Of a DNA stretch of 64,000 nt, positions 32,832-42,129 are shown in pieces; the first letter of the stretch is position 1, and every line of letters begins with the position of its first letter. Below the pieces are notes generated by a model that saw nothing but the letters and a program-made list of their open reading frames with translations, did no database searches and was not told the DNA's origin. The position numbers and the translations under genes were made by a program. The stretch is from positions 1 through 64,000 of the forward strand of contig JANOMT010000018.1 in assembly GCA_031420415.1 (NCBI GenBank), read 5' to 3'. This stretch comes from JANYGA01 sp031420415 (GTDB lineage Bacteria > Vulcanimicrobiota > Vulcanimicrobiia > Vulcanimicrobiales > Vulcanimicrobiaceae).

Positions 32832-33780
32832 CCTTTCGCCCGAGCGGCGCGGTATGGGCGAGTCGTCGAGACGATGCCGAACGCGGTATCCCCGCGAGCG
32901 CTTCGCGCACGTCGCGGATGAGAATCGCGTTCCCGAGTGGATCGCGGCTGCCATTCTCCGCAACAAAGCGCGTCGGAACGCGCACCGTATCGATGCCCGA
33001 GCACGAACTGAGATGTGGCGCAGTTGTATAGATCGTAATCGGTGCTCCGGTCCGGGCGGGATCGCGTCGACCATCGCACATTCGCGCACGATCGAGATTG
33101 CGTCGCAAAACGTCGGCCGCGATTTCGGGCTGAACGAAAACCGCGTGCTCGAAACAGTGATGGCATCGCGGATCGCGCACGACGCGTAATCCCGACGTCA
33201 CGAAACGTGCTCCAACGCCGCTGGCAACGAATGAGATCGGGACGTTATGAAAATGCGCTTCGAGATCGTTTACGAACGCGGCGAAATGCGGTGCCGACCA
33301 CGCAACGTTGCGCGATCCGACATTGGAGGCGGGTTCCGCGGTAACGGTTGCGGGCCACGAATAGAGCACGATGGGGCCGGGAAAACGGACCCCGTGCGCG
33401 AGTGTAAGCGCGTCGCGCGCCGCCGTGACGAACGACGTGTCGCTGCCGTGTACGTAGATGAGGATATGTCGACCGTGCCCGGGTGCGAAGCGACGGTTGA
33501 GGGCTTGAAAAAACGAACGCCGCGACGTGCAGCCGCGCGTCTGCGCGGGTTTGGGGGCCGTAAGCGTTCCTGTCGTGATCAGGACGTCGGCGTCGCCCCG
33601 CGCGCGTTCGCCGCCGAAGATACGCTCGTCGCCGAGCGGTTCGCGATCGGTCACGAAGACGATCCCCGCGCCATAATGTTTGCGCGACGAACAATCGGCG
33701 TTGGCTGCGGCGATCGAGGTTCCGACGAAGGCGATTATGGCAGCGGCGACGAGCGCACAACGTTCGATCGGGGACATCAT
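32815..33780 (-). CDS. DUF900-family alpha/beta-hydrolase-like protein, nucleophile apparently lost
   Basis: A 321-residue exported protein. The signal peptide starts at MMSPIERCALVAAAIIAFVG. The body shows the DUF900 order: DREPLGDERIFGGERARGD, ILIYVHGSDTSFVTAARDAL, then FPGPIVLYSWPA and a C-terminal GxxDTVRVPTRF. The strand-turn that normally carries H-S-M-G with the nucleophile Ser reads FVASGVGARFV, so Gly sits where the Ser should be. It may therefore be a non-catalytic hydrolase-fold protein. Two adjacent ATGs (33780, 33777) are possible starts; longer frames overlap the divergent LarA-like gene. Confidence 0.7.
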   Translation of the reverse strand: MMSPIERCALVAAAIIAFVGTSIAAANADCSSRKHYGAGIVFVTDREPLGDERIFGGERARGDADVLITTGTLTAPKPAQTRGCTSRRSFFQALNRRFAPGHGRHILIYVHGSDTSFVTAARDALTLAHGVRFPGPIVLYSWPATVTAEPASNVGSRNVAWSAPHFAAFVNDLEAHFHNVPISFVASGVGARFVTSGLRVVRDPRCHHCFEHAVFVQPEIAADVLRRNLDRARMCDGRRDPARTGAPITIYTTAPHLSSCSGIDTVRVPTRFVAENGSRDPLGNAILIRDVREALAGIPRSASSRRLAHTAPLGRKATAKS

Positions 33781-33833
33781 TCGCGGTTCGGACGTACCGG
33801 AGGCCGTGCCTGCGCGTCGAAGCGCGAACGACC

Positions 33834-35096
33834 ATGATCGATGTCTCACGGTATACCGAACGTTTCGAACGCGAGCTCGGTGCCGTCGCGATCCCGGATC
33901 TCGCGCTCGTCGAACGCGCGATGCCGACACCACCCGCCCTCTCGGATCCCGCAGCCGCCGTTGCAGCCGCGCTCGCGACGATCGCGCTCCCGACGGGTCG
34001 TGTCGCCGTCGCAGTCGGTAGCCGCGGTATCGCGCAAATCGACGTCTTCGTTGCGGCCGTCATCGCGGCGCTGCGATCCAACGGTGCCGAACCGTTTATC
34101 GTGCCGGCGATGGGTTCGCACGGCGCGTCCACGGCGCAAGGTCAAGCCGACGTCCTCGCACATCTCGGAATTACCGAAGCACGCGTCGGTGCCCCGATTC
34201 GCGCGACGATGGAGACGGTCGTCGTCGGTCATACGCCAAGCGGCCTGGCCGTCTATATGGACGCTTTCGCACACGAGGCCGATGCGATCGTCGCGATCAA
34301 TCGCGTCAAGCCGCACACGTCGTTTCGCGGGCCGATCGAGAGCGGGTGTGCGAAGATGCTCGGCCTCGGCCTCGGGAAACAAGAGGGTGCGCGATCGATT
34401 CACTCTCTCGGCTGGCACAAGATGCGCGAGAGCGTTCCCGAGGCCGCAGCCGTCACGATCGCGACCGGCAAGGTCGCCTTCGCGCTCGCAATCCTCGAAA
34501 ACGCGCACGAAGAACCGTGTCGTGTCGAAGCGCTGGCGGCGCTCGATATTCTGACGCGCGAACGCGAGCTTCTCGTGGAAGCGTCGCGCAATCTCGCGCG
34601 TTTGCCGCTTGAGAAAATCGACGTTCTCGTCGTCGATCGCGTCGGCAAGAGCGTGAGCGGTGGTGGAGGCGATCCCAACGTTACGGGGCGCTTTCCGAGC
34701 ACGGCGATCTCCGGTGGGCCCGATGTGACGCGACTCGTCTATCTCGCGATGGCAGGCGACGACGGCAACGGTAACGGCGTCGGCCTCGCCGACGTCGTCA
34801 CGAGCGAACTCGCGTCGGTCTACGATCCGTTGCCGACGTATCTCAACGCGCTCACGACGACGGCTGCCGGCAACGCACGCATGCCGATGGTGATGCCGAC
34901 GAAGCGTCTGGCGATCGCCGCGGCGCTGCGCATGTGTGCGGATCTCGATCCCGCACAGGCGACGATCGTGCGCGTGCTCGATACGCTGCATTTGCGACGC
35001 GTGTGGTTTTCGCGGCCGGCACTCGCACTCGTGCACGAGCCGTATACGATGCTCCACGATTTCGCTGCCGCCGATTTCGATCGCGGATACGACTGA
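33834..35096 (+). CDS. LarA-like (DUF2088 superfamily) protein
   Basis: A 420-residue soluble protein. The N-terminal half has VAVAVGSRGIAQIDVFVAAV, then FIVPAMGSHGASTAQGQADV and AINRVKPHTSFRGPIESGCA followed by KMLGLGLGKQEGARSIHSLG, the conserved core of proteins related to the nickel-pincer lactate racemase. The Ala/Gly-rich middle includes VDRVGKSVSGGGGDPNVTGR. No lar cofactor genes (larB/C/E) are nearby, so racemase activity on lactate is unproven; related proteins act on other 2-hydroxy acids. The stop abuts the decayed antiporter. Confidence 0.7.
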   Translation: MIDVSRYTERFERELGAVAIPDLALVERAMPTPPALSDPAAAVAAALATIALPTGRVAVAVGSRGIAQIDVFVAAVIAALRSNGAEPFIVPAMGSHGASTAQGQADVLAHLGITEARVGAPIRATMETVVVGHTPSGLAVYMDAFAHEADAIVAINRVKPHTSFRGPIESGCAKMLGLGLGKQEGARSIHSLGWHKMRESVPEAAAVTIATGKVAFALAILENAHEEPCRVEALAALDILTRERELLVEASRNLARLPLEKIDVLVVDRVGKSVSGGGGDPNVTGRFPSTAISGGPDVTRLVYLAMAGDDGNGNGVGLADVVTSELASVYDPLPTYLNALTTTAAGNARMPMVMPTKRLAIAAALRMCADLDPAQATIVRVLDTLHLRRVWFSRPALALVHEPYTMLHDFAAADFDRGYD

Positions 35097-36035
35097 TCGA
35101 ATTTCCCGCGTCTCTCACATTCGTCGCGCTGCTGGGGGCGGCCGTAACACTCGGCGCCTGCGGTACGGCGCTCGGATCCATCGCACACGTACGGCCTCCG
35201 TTCGTATTCGGGCCGACGTCGCTCTTCGGACTCTTACCGCCGCTCGTCTTCGAAGCGGCATGGAACATCGATATCGCTATTGCTTGCGTTCCCGGGGACG
35301 TTGCTCACGGCGATCGCCGACGCCGAGTCGATTGCAAACGACGGCGTTGCCGTCGTACTCTACGGGATCTCGGTCTCGCTTGCGGGCACGATCGTTGCCG
35401 GGATCGGGCTCGGCGCGCTTTCGGCGATCCCCATCATCGCGCTACGGACGCGGATGCGCTTCGCGCCGCTCTCGATTGCATTGACGGTCGCGCTCGCATA
35501 CGGGTCGTACCAGGTCGCGTTGCTCGCGCACGTCTCGGGCATCTTCGCGACGGCGACGGCGACGGCCGCGCTCGCGGTGCGGCTCGCCGAACCCGTCTTG
35601 CCGCTCGTGACGCAAATACAGGGCGCCGCGAGTGTGCGCGCGGCGCGACTCGATCTCGACGCGTTCTGGGAGGGCTTTGCGTATATCGCAAATGCGACGG
35701 CTTTTTTCGCTGCCGGTCTGCTCATCGACGTTCCGCGTGCGTTTCACGAGATCGGTTTTGCCGTGGTGGGAATCGTGGCGTTGCTCGCAACGCGCGCCGT
35801 GCTCGCACTCGTCGCAGCGACGGATCTGGCGAGTCGGGCGGCAATCTTTCTCGCGGGCATGCGCGGCGGGCTTTCGCTCGCGCTCGCGCTCGCGCTGCCT
35901 CAAACACTCCCGGGCCGAGCGATCGTCGTCGATGGGGTCTTTGCGACGGTCCTCGCGACGCTCGTGATTCAGGGAATTCTCCTCGAGCCGATTCTTCGCC
36001 GCATCTCCGGGGAGGGTTCGGCCTCGCTCGCGTGA
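35097..36035 (+). pseudogene. CPA1-type Na+/H+ antiporter, internally deleted and frameshifted
   Basis: The first frame encodes LIEFPASLTFVALLGAAVTL then FGLLPPLVFEAAWNID, the N-terminal helices of CPA1 exchangers. Near 35278 the frame shifts by one base to LLAFPGTLLTAIADAESIAN, then DGVAVVLYG, and continues open to 36035 (helices to GLSLALALALPQTLPG). Between LLTA and ESIANDG about 40 residues are missing compared with the family, including the helix with the ATDP motif that holds the transport Asp. The N-terminal helices are also shortened and no normal start codon is visible. The product cannot be a functional exchanger. Confidence 0.75.
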
Positions 36036-36075
36036 ATCTATGGCGCGGCGCTTGAGTCCAGATTTGCTCGCTCGT

Positions 36076-36151
36076 GCCGACGTAGCTCAGTTGGTAGAGC
36101 AGCTGATTCGTAATCAGCAGGTCAGCAGTTCGAATCTGCTCGTCGGCTCCA
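36076..36151 (+). tRNA. tRNA-Thr (anticodon CGU)
   Basis: Perfect cloverleaf: acceptor GCCGACG with CGTCGGC, D stem GCTC/GAGC, anticodon stem GCTGA/TCAGC with loop TTCGTAA (anticodon CGT, reading ACG = Thr), T stem AGCAG/CTGCT with TTCGAAT loop, discriminator T and an encoded CCA. A terminator follows. Its 3' part is duplicated at 54203-54233, marking it as an integration target. Confidence 0.97.
36116..36146 (+). repeat. Putative attachment repeat, tRNA-side copy (attL-like)
   Basis: The 31 bp from the 3' side of the anticodon stem to the acceptor stem (starting AGCAGGTCAGCAG) recur at 54203-54233 in the same orientation with 30 of 31 bases identical. Integration into tRNA 3' ends leaves this arrangement: an intact tRNA at one end and a 3' fragment at the other. 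Confidence 0.7.
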
Positions 36152-36154
36152 CGA

Positions 36155-36178
36155 AAAGCCCATGACGCCGGGTTTTTT
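36155..36178 (+). terminator. Intrinsic terminator of the tRNA-Thr gene
   Basis: AAAGCCC (36155-36161) pairs with GGGTTTT (36170-36176, one G-T pair) around an 8-nt loop, ending in a run of T to 36178. Confidence 0.75.
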
Positions 36179-36380
36179 CGTCTTGCTGGTAGAGATCGGA
36201 ATCGACTCGCTTTCCGATATTACACAATCGTGCTTTTCATGCGGATCTACAGCCGTCTTCATTTTTAAAACTGATCAACTCGACGAGGACGATCGAGAAA
36301 GTTGCGGCGGCACGGTTGCGTCGACTCAAGGCGAGCAAGAGTCGTACATCGAGCTCAACGATACGACGGGATCGAACGCA

Positions 36381-36983
36381 ATGAACGACACTCGGATAAG
36401 CTCGGCCACGAACCCGCGCCCAGCACTCATTGCACAAGCATTTCTGCTGGAGTAGATGACTCTTGGTGGATGTCCGTCGAAGCGGCGGTTGCGCTCTGGT
36501 CCGGGATAGCGGCGCATAGCCTCACGCTCGTCGCGTTCGGCTTCGACGGCGTCATCGAGCTCGCGTCAGCGGGGTTTAAATATGGCGCCTTACCGTCGAA
36601 ATTAAGCGTGGTGAAAAATTCTCGGAATTTGCGGAGCGTCGGGCTGGACAAATCGCCGGGGCACTTTTATTTGCCCTTGCCGTTTACGTCGTGGCGGGCG
36701 CAGCCTGGGGACTCCGGCAACATCAAAGCGCAGAGTTTTCACTCCCGGGATTGCTCGTGGCCGCCATCGCCATACCGACGATGGTGATCCTTTCGCGTGC
36801 GAAGATCCGCGTCACCGAACAGCTTTGAATTCGACCGCTTCGCGCAGACGCAGTCGAGGCGATCACTTGCGGCTACCTGTCGGCGGTCGTCATCGTTGGC
36901 TCGATCGTGTTACGTCTCTCGCGATCACGTACTTTCTCGTCAAAGAGGGTCGCGAGGCTTGGATCGGCGACGACTGCTGCTAG
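36381..36983 (+). pseudogene. Decayed cation transporter (CDF/TMEM163-like)
   Basis: Pieces of one small multi-helix cation transporter appear in changing frames: MNDTRISSATNPRPALIAQ from the ATG at 36381; then WWMSVEAAVALWSGIAAHSL and VAFGFDGVIELASAG; then FSEFAERRAGQIAGALLFAL, AEFSLPGLLVAAIAIPTM and RAKIRVTEQL; then, past a TGA, RPLRADAVEAITCGYLSAVV; and finally TYFLVKEGREAWIGDDCC ending at the TAG at 36981-36983. At least three frameshifts and one stop interrupt it. The order and content equal an intact family member of about 205 residues. The 200 bp between the tRNA terminator and this gene hold no gene that I recognise. Confidence 0.75.
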
Positions 36984-37022
36984 CTTCGAGGGCTTCGCCT
37001 GACGCGGACGAACGGCCGATCC

Positions 37023-37691
37023 ATGCAAGGGTCCCGTCGGTTTCGACGCATGTTGTTCTTTGTGGCCGCGGCTCTGCTGTCGGCGCTTTTAAGCGATTGG
37101 ACGATCGAAGGATCTGCCAGCATGGGGCTTTTCGGGCAGATTTTCAATGTCCCCGACCAACGCAGTGCCGTATGCACGGCGGCCGTCGTTGTCGGCCTGG
37201 TGTTCCTTTGCATCCTCACGAGAGTGTTGGAAAAGCTCTCGATCCTTCGTTCAGATGGTGACTGGATCGAAGAAGCTGCACGGGATATTTCGTCGCGGTG
37301 GTCGTGGTCGGCGCTTGGCGCTACGTACGCGGTCGCCCTCGTCGCTCGATACGCGATGGAAAGTGCCCGTCAGATCGAGCAGACCGGACAGATAGCACGC
37401 GGTTGGGATTGGCTCGGTGGCCCACTCGTCATTGCGCTCGTCATTCATGCGGTGCTCTGCGCGCTCGCATGTGTCGGCCTGTTTGCCTTCATGCGGGCGC
37501 TCGATCGAACTTTGGATCGTGTCGTCGCTTTCGTCAGAACGCTCATCACGATTCTCGATATCTATACGCATAACGTTACACGATGTACCGATCGCATACG
37601 CTCGGTTGCCTATCGGAGAAATTGCGCCCTCGCACGACATCTCGGCGAACGCGCTCCACCGCATGCCCACGATCTCCGTTCTTATTTCTGA
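37023..37691 (+). CDS. Hypothetical membrane protein
   Basis: 222 residues with about four hydrophobic segments (MLFFVAAALLSALLS, SAVCTAAVVVGLVFLCILT, SWSALGATYAVALVARYAM, GPLVIALVIHAVLCALACVG), then an amphipathic region (LDRTLDRVVAFVRTLITILD) and a basic His/Arg-rich tail. No family recognised and no strong ribosome site. It lies 84 bp upstream of the RND pump, on the same strand, and may be part of that unit. Confidence 0.5.
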   Translation: MQGSRRFRRMLFFVAAALLSALLSDWTIEGSASMGLFGQIFNVPDQRSAVCTAAVVVGLVFLCILTRVLEKLSILRSDGDWIEEAARDISSRWSWSALGATYAVALVARYAMESARQIEQTGQIARGWDWLGGPLVIALVIHAVLCALACVGLFAFMRALDRTLDRVVAFVRTLITILDIYTHNVTRCTDRIRSVAYRRNCALARHLGERAPPHAHDLRSYF

Positions 37692-37775
37692 CGTTCGTTC
37701 GTAGTGTTGTAGTCGGCTCCTGACGCCTGGAGTCGTCGGCCGTTACCGAACGACGTCGTTCCGTGGAGCCGTGTC

Positions 37776-40700
37776 ATGATTCGTCTCTTGCGCGCAGCGC
37801 TTGCGCAGCGTCTCGCCATTTACACGATCGTCATCATTCTTTCGATTGCGGGAGCGCTTTGCGCTGCGATACTTCCCGTGTCGCTCTATCCGCCGCTCGA
37901 ATTCTCGCGAATTAACGTCCGTGCAGAAAATAGCGACCTCGCGCCGAGCCTCGTCCAAGCGAGCCTGACGCGACCGCTGTCACGAGAACTCGCAACGCTC
38001 CCCGGCGTGCAGCAAGTCAAAGCGCAATCGACACAAGGGGTCGCCGATATCTATGCGTCGTTCGACCCGCATCAGCTCTCCGGAGCACTGGCTTTGCAAA
38101 AAGTATCGACCGTGGTCGGTGCGTTGCAGGCCCGCCTTCCGGTTGGCACGGCCGTGCACGTGCAACAGATTACGTCGAACTTATTTCCGGTCGCAACGTA
38201 CGCATTGACCTCAACGAAGCTCGACGCAATGCAGCTGCGCGAAGTGGCGGAATTCACGATCAAGCCCCAACTGACCGGCCTCCCGGAAATCGCTGCGGTC
38301 AACGTGCTCGGTGGAGACGTGCGCGAATATCTCGTGGCGTTGGATCCGGCGCGCATGAGCGCCCATTCCGTCACGATCGACGACGTTGCAACGGCCATAA
38401 CGAGGACGAATGCGATCGCCTCCGTCGGGCATGCCGACGCCGACTACGTCCGGTCGACGATCCTCGCCAGCGGCATGGCGCACAGCACGGATGACGTCGC
38501 GCGAATACCCATCCCGTCGAAAGACGGTAGCGTCCTCACCGTCGGAGCCGTCGCGACGGTTTCCGAAGCTGCTGGTCCACGCTTCGTCACCTCGACGTCA
38601 GCCGGACGCACGGCCGTCTTACTCAATATCTTTCCGCAGCCTGGCTCGAGCTACGTCTCGGTCTCACGCACGGTTGAAGCCGCAATGCGGACGGTCGTGC
38701 CGAGCGCGGGCGATATCCACGTGAGTAAATTTTGGGATCTCTCGACACTGGTCGCCGATGCAATCGATAGTCTGCGCGACGCGATCATCGTCGGACTCGT
38801 GCTCTCGACCCTCGTGCTGTTCTTTTTTCTGCGTAATTGGCGTTCGACGCTTATCGCTGCCGTCGTCATTCCCCTAACCATCGTCATCAGCTTCGTCTTC
38901 ATGTTCTTCGTCGGGCAGGGCCTCAACTTAATGACCCTTGGAGGCCTCGCCGTCGGAGTTGGGTTGATCATCGATGACGCCATCGTCGTCGTCGAAAATA
39001 TTCATCGGCATCTCGGCCGCGGCGAGGATCGGCAACGAGGTGTCCTTGCAGCCGTCGCGGAGATCGCAGGACCGATGACATCGTCGACGATCACGACGAT
39101 CGTCGTTTTCGCTCCGCTCTCGCTCCTTTCGGGCGTCGCGGGAGCGTTTTTCCAAGCGCTCTCAATGACGCTAGCCATTTCGCTCGTCGTATCGCTCGTT
39201 CTAGCGTTTCTCTTCACGCCGAACCTCGCAGCACGTTTTCTACGCGCCGAGCCTGAAAAGCGAAATCCACTCGTGGATGCAATCGAGCGCCGCTACGTGC
39301 CGTTGCTCGGCGGGTCGATGCGACGAAAAGGGCTCATCTTGGGCTGCGCGGGACTGATCCTCGCGGTCACGATTCTCGTTGGCAGATCCCTTGGGTCGGA
39401 CTTTTTACCGGCGCTCGACGAAGGCGCTTTCGAAACCGTCTTCACACTTCCGCCTGGAACGACACTCGCCGAGACGGAGCGCGTCGAACGGCAGATGGAA
39501 CGGATCATCGACGATGACCGAGCCTTGCATCGCAGCGCAGGAATCATCGGTGCGAGTCTCACGCTGCTCAACACCGATACGCCCGCTGGCGTTAATGGCG
39601 GTACGCTACGCATGACGCTGAAGCCGAAGGCGAGTTTGCTGAGTTTCGGTTCTTCCGAAGATCGACGGCGGGTCGGGATTCGCACGATTATGGGCCGTAT
39701 CGCCGAACAAATTGCCGCTGCCGCGCCAAAGGCGCAAGTGACGAATCGACAACTCTTACAAGATTCGCTAAACGATCTTTCAAATCAGGCAGCACCGATT
39801 GAAATTCGGCTTTTCGGTCCCGAACAGTCGCTGCTCGTGCCGCTCGCGACGCAAATTGCAAATCGACTCGGCCAAATACCAGGCGTTGCCGGCGTCTTCA
39901 GCGGCGTCACGTATCATAATCCGAGCATCGTCGTTCGCGCCGATCCCGCTGCAAGTGCCCTCGGTGTAAGTGCGGGCCAGCTTGCGGAGGATGAGGCGAC
40001 AATTTTTGGCGGACGCGTCGTCTCGCAAGTCATCGCGAATCCGTTGACGATCCCCATTCGGATCCGGTACGACATTCCCGTCGATCCGTCGCCGACATCG
40101 CTCGCTTTGCTTCCCTACGTGACGCCCGCAGGCAACGTAGCACCCCTTGGGCGTCTCGCGACATTTACAAAATCGCCACCGCAATCGGACATCTCCGAAA
40201 TCAACGGTCGGCAATACATCGGCATAACGGCCCAAATCGATGGTTCCAATCTCGGCGCGATTGTCGATCAGTTGCGCAAAGAACTCGATGGAGTGAGCTT
40301 GCCGCCCGGTTACACATATAAGATCGGCGGCTCGTACGAACTCCAGCAAGAGTCGTTTCGACAGTTCGCACTCGCGATCGTTGTATCGGTCGCACTCGTG
40401 TTTCTCGTTATGGTCGTGCAATTTCGATCGCTCTTGCAGCCGCTCGCGATCTTGTGTGCCGTCCCGCTATCTGCATTCGGGGCAGTCGTTACTCTCTGGT
40501 TGACGCATGTGACGCTCAATGTATCCTCACTCATGGGCGTGATTCTCCTCGTCGGTCTCGTGGTCAAAAATGGTATCTTACTTCTCGAATACGCGGCCAA
40601 GAACGAACGGGCGGGCGAACCACTCGAAGTGGCGTTGATCAATGCGGCGCGGGTACGTCTACGGCCGATCCTCATGACGACATTGACCGCGCTGCTCGGC

Positions 40701-40913
40701 ATGGTGCCGCTCGCATTCGCCATCGGCAGCGGGAGCGAACTGTTACAGCCGCTCGCGATCGTCGTGATCGGTGGTCTCTCGTTCTCCACCCTTTTCACGC
40801 TCGTGCTGGTCCCGGTCATCTTCACGGTGCTCGTCGATGTAGGACGGCGTTTCGAACGACCGCTACGTCCGCCGTTCGAACCGCGCGAGGTGGGAGCGAA
40901 TGTTGGTGCGTAA
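37776..40913 (+). CDS. RND-family efflux permease (pump 1)
   Basis: A 1045-residue AcrB/MexB-plan transporter: TM1 at LAIYTIVIILSIAGALCAAI, two large periplasmic loops, and the TM4 proton-relay motif GVGLIIDDAIVVVENIHRH with adjacent Asp residues. The Asp-Asp pair matches HAE-type pumps rather than CusA-type metal pumps, which have a single Asp here. The C-terminal half repeats the plan (VVSVALVFLVMVVQFRSLLQ). It starts at the ATG after GGAG and overlaps the TolC-like gene by 14 bp, so pump, outer-membrane channel and adaptor are coupled in this order. Substrate unknown. Confidence 0.93.
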   Translation: MIRLLRAALAQRLAIYTIVIILSIAGALCAAILPVSLYPPLEFSRINVRAENSDLAPSLVQASLTRPLSRELATLPGVQQVKAQSTQGVADIYASFDPHQLSGALALQKVSTVVGALQARLPVGTAVHVQQITSNLFPVATYALTSTKLDAMQLREVAEFTIKPQLTGLPEIAAVNVLGGDVREYLVALDPARMSAHSVTIDDVATAITRTNAIASVGHADADYVRSTILASGMAHSTDDVARIPIPSKDGSVLTVGAVATVSEAAGPRFVTSTSAGRTAVLLNIFPQPGSSYVSVSRTVEAAMRTVVPSAGDIHVSKFWDLSTLVADAIDSLRDAIIVGLVLSTLVLFFFLRNWRSTLIAAVVIPLTIVISFVFMFFVGQGLNLMTLGGLAVGVGLIIDDAIVVVENIHRHLGRGEDRQRGVLAAVAEIAGPMTSSTITTIVVFAPLSLLSGVAGAFFQALSMTLAISLVVSLVLAFLFTPNLAARFLRAEPEKRNPLVDAIERRYVPLLGGSMRRKGLILGCAGLILAVTILVGRSLGSDFLPALDEGAFETVFTLPPGTTLAETERVERQMERIIDDDRALHRSAGIIGASLTLLNTDTPAGVNGGTLRMTLKPKASLLSFGSSEDRRRVGIRTIMGRIAEQIAAAAPKAQVTNRQLLQDSLNDLSNQAAPIEIRLFGPEQSLLVPLATQIANRLGQIPGVAGVFSGVTYHNPSIVVRADPAASALGVSAGQLAEDEATIFGGRVVSQVIANPLTIPIRIRYDIPVDPSPTSLALLPYVTPAGNVAPLGRLATFTKSPPQSDISEINGRQYIGITAQIDGSNLGAIVDQLRKELDGVSLPPGYTYKIGGSYELQQESFRQFALAIVVSVALVFLVMVVQFRSLLQPLAILCAVPLSAFGAVVTLWLTHVTLNVSSLMGVILLVGLVVKNGILLLEYAAKNERAGEPLEVALINAARVRLRPILMTTLTALLGMVPLAFAIGSGSELLQPLAIVVIGGLSFSTLFTLVLVPVIFTVLVDVGRRFERPLRPPFEPREVGANVGA

Positions 40914-42129
40914 CGTCTTGTTCTCGGCTCTCGTGTTTGCCGGCTGTCCGGCGATGCTCGGTGCATCGAGCGCGCCGCTTACGCTCGCGGATGCGATCGC
41001 GTCGGCGGCGCAACTCTCGACAAGAGAAGCAGTGGCTGCGGTAAACGATGCGGCGGGTCTTGCAGCGCGCGTGCGGAGTCAACCTCGGACGAGCCTTACG
41101 ACGATGCTCGTTTCCCAGCCTCAATCGGGAACGTCTCCACAGTATCAAGCAGCCATCGAATACACGCTCGATTTCGGATCCTCGCTGCGACGCTTGGGTG
41201 CCATACAGGTGGCTCGAGCGCAACTCGTGCAAGCCGGGGTGACGCTCGCACAAATCCGGCGCGCGACCTTGCAGTCCGTCATCGCCGCATTCTTCAGCAT
41301 CGCAGCGGCGCAAGCCGAGGTCGTGATCGACGCGGAGAATCTCGCCTTCGCACGGCGCACCCTCACCGTTGCGCGGATACGAAGCACGCAGGGCGTTGCG
41401 CCGGCGCTCGATGTCGATCGGGCCGACGCCGCGCTTGCCGTGGCTTCCGCTTCGCTCGAATCCGCGCAAGCGAACTTTGATGGCGCACGCGGGATCTTGC
41501 TTCACTTTGTTCCGCTAGCCGGCACCGCCGCATCGATCGCAATGCCAGAGCGTACGGACCCCGTTCCCGATGCAGATACGCTTGTCGCGGCGGCTGTAGC
41601 GAATGACGTGGGTGTCGCTAATGCTCTCGCAGCGTTGCGATCCGCTCAAGCCACGGCGCTCCTCGTGAAGGCCGAGACGTCCCCCGGATTGACGGTTGGG
41701 ATCGGGCCTGGAATCTCGCGCACCGGTAACGCTCAGTCGATCGGACCTGCGGCGACCATTTCGCTCACTGTACCGCTCTCGAACGCACTGCTTCGTTCGA
41801 ATGTCGTTGCAGCGGATGCCGCAGTGCTTGTCGCGCGAGCCGGCGTCGACGCGAGCCGATCGGAGGCGATGCAGACCGCACTGCGCGCTCGATCCGATGC
41901 GACGAGTTCGCTCGTTCGTATCCCGAATCTTACACGCGCGCTGCGTGCGACGCGGCGCGTCGCAGAAGCCGATCTTGCCGCCTACCGGATCGGCGCGTTA
42001 CGTAGCTCTGAGCTTCTTACGGCACAGAGCCAAGTAGCAAGTGCTCGGGCAGCTTTGACCAGTGCGAAGCTCTCGGCCGCATCGGCGCGCGCAACACTCG
42101 ATCTCGAGATGGGAGTTCTCAATAAATGA
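40900..42129 (+). CDS. TolC-family outer-membrane efflux channel 1
   Basis: A 409-residue protein with a signal peptide (NVLFSALVFAGCPAML), which also has a lipobox-like AGC. Long helical coiled regions follow, with two TolC-type repeats: LTLADAIASAAQLSTREAVA opening the first and VAAAVANDVGVANALAALRS the second; beta strands YQAAIEYTLDFGSSLRRLGA and AQSIGPAATISLTVPLSNAL. It forms the outer-membrane duct for the RND pump before it. Overlaps: 14 bp with the pump, 4 bp (ATGA) with the adaptor. Confidence 0.88.
   Translation: MLVRNVLFSALVFAGCPAMLGASSAPLTLADAIASAAQLSTREAVAAVNDAAGLAARVRSQPRTSLTTMLVSQPQSGTSPQYQAAIEYTLDFGSSLRRLGAIQVARAQLVQAGVTLAQIRRATLQSVIAAFFSIAAAQAEVVIDAENLAFARRTLTVARIRSTQGVAPALDVDRADAALAVASASLESAQANFDGARGILLHFVPLAGTAASIAMPERTDPVPDADTLVAAAVANDVGVANALAALRSAQATALLVKAETSPGLTVGIGPGISRTGNAQSIGPAATISLTVPLSNALLRSNVVAADAAVLVARAGVDASRSEAMQTALRARSDATSSLVRIPNLTRALRATRRVAEADLAAYRIGALRSSELLTAQSQVASARAALTSAKLSAASARATLDLEMGVLNK

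Noticed and set aside
33846..35057. Minus-strand open frame of about 400 codons opposite the LarA-like gene
   Set aside because: High-GC mirror frame, rich in Arg/His/Asp with no domain; the plus-strand protein has the conserved motifs.
37776..40913. Pump 1 as a CusA-type heavy-metal RND transporter
   Set aside because: TM4 carries the Asp-Asp pair of HAE-type pumps, and the periplasmic Met triad of CusA was not recognised; substrate left open.
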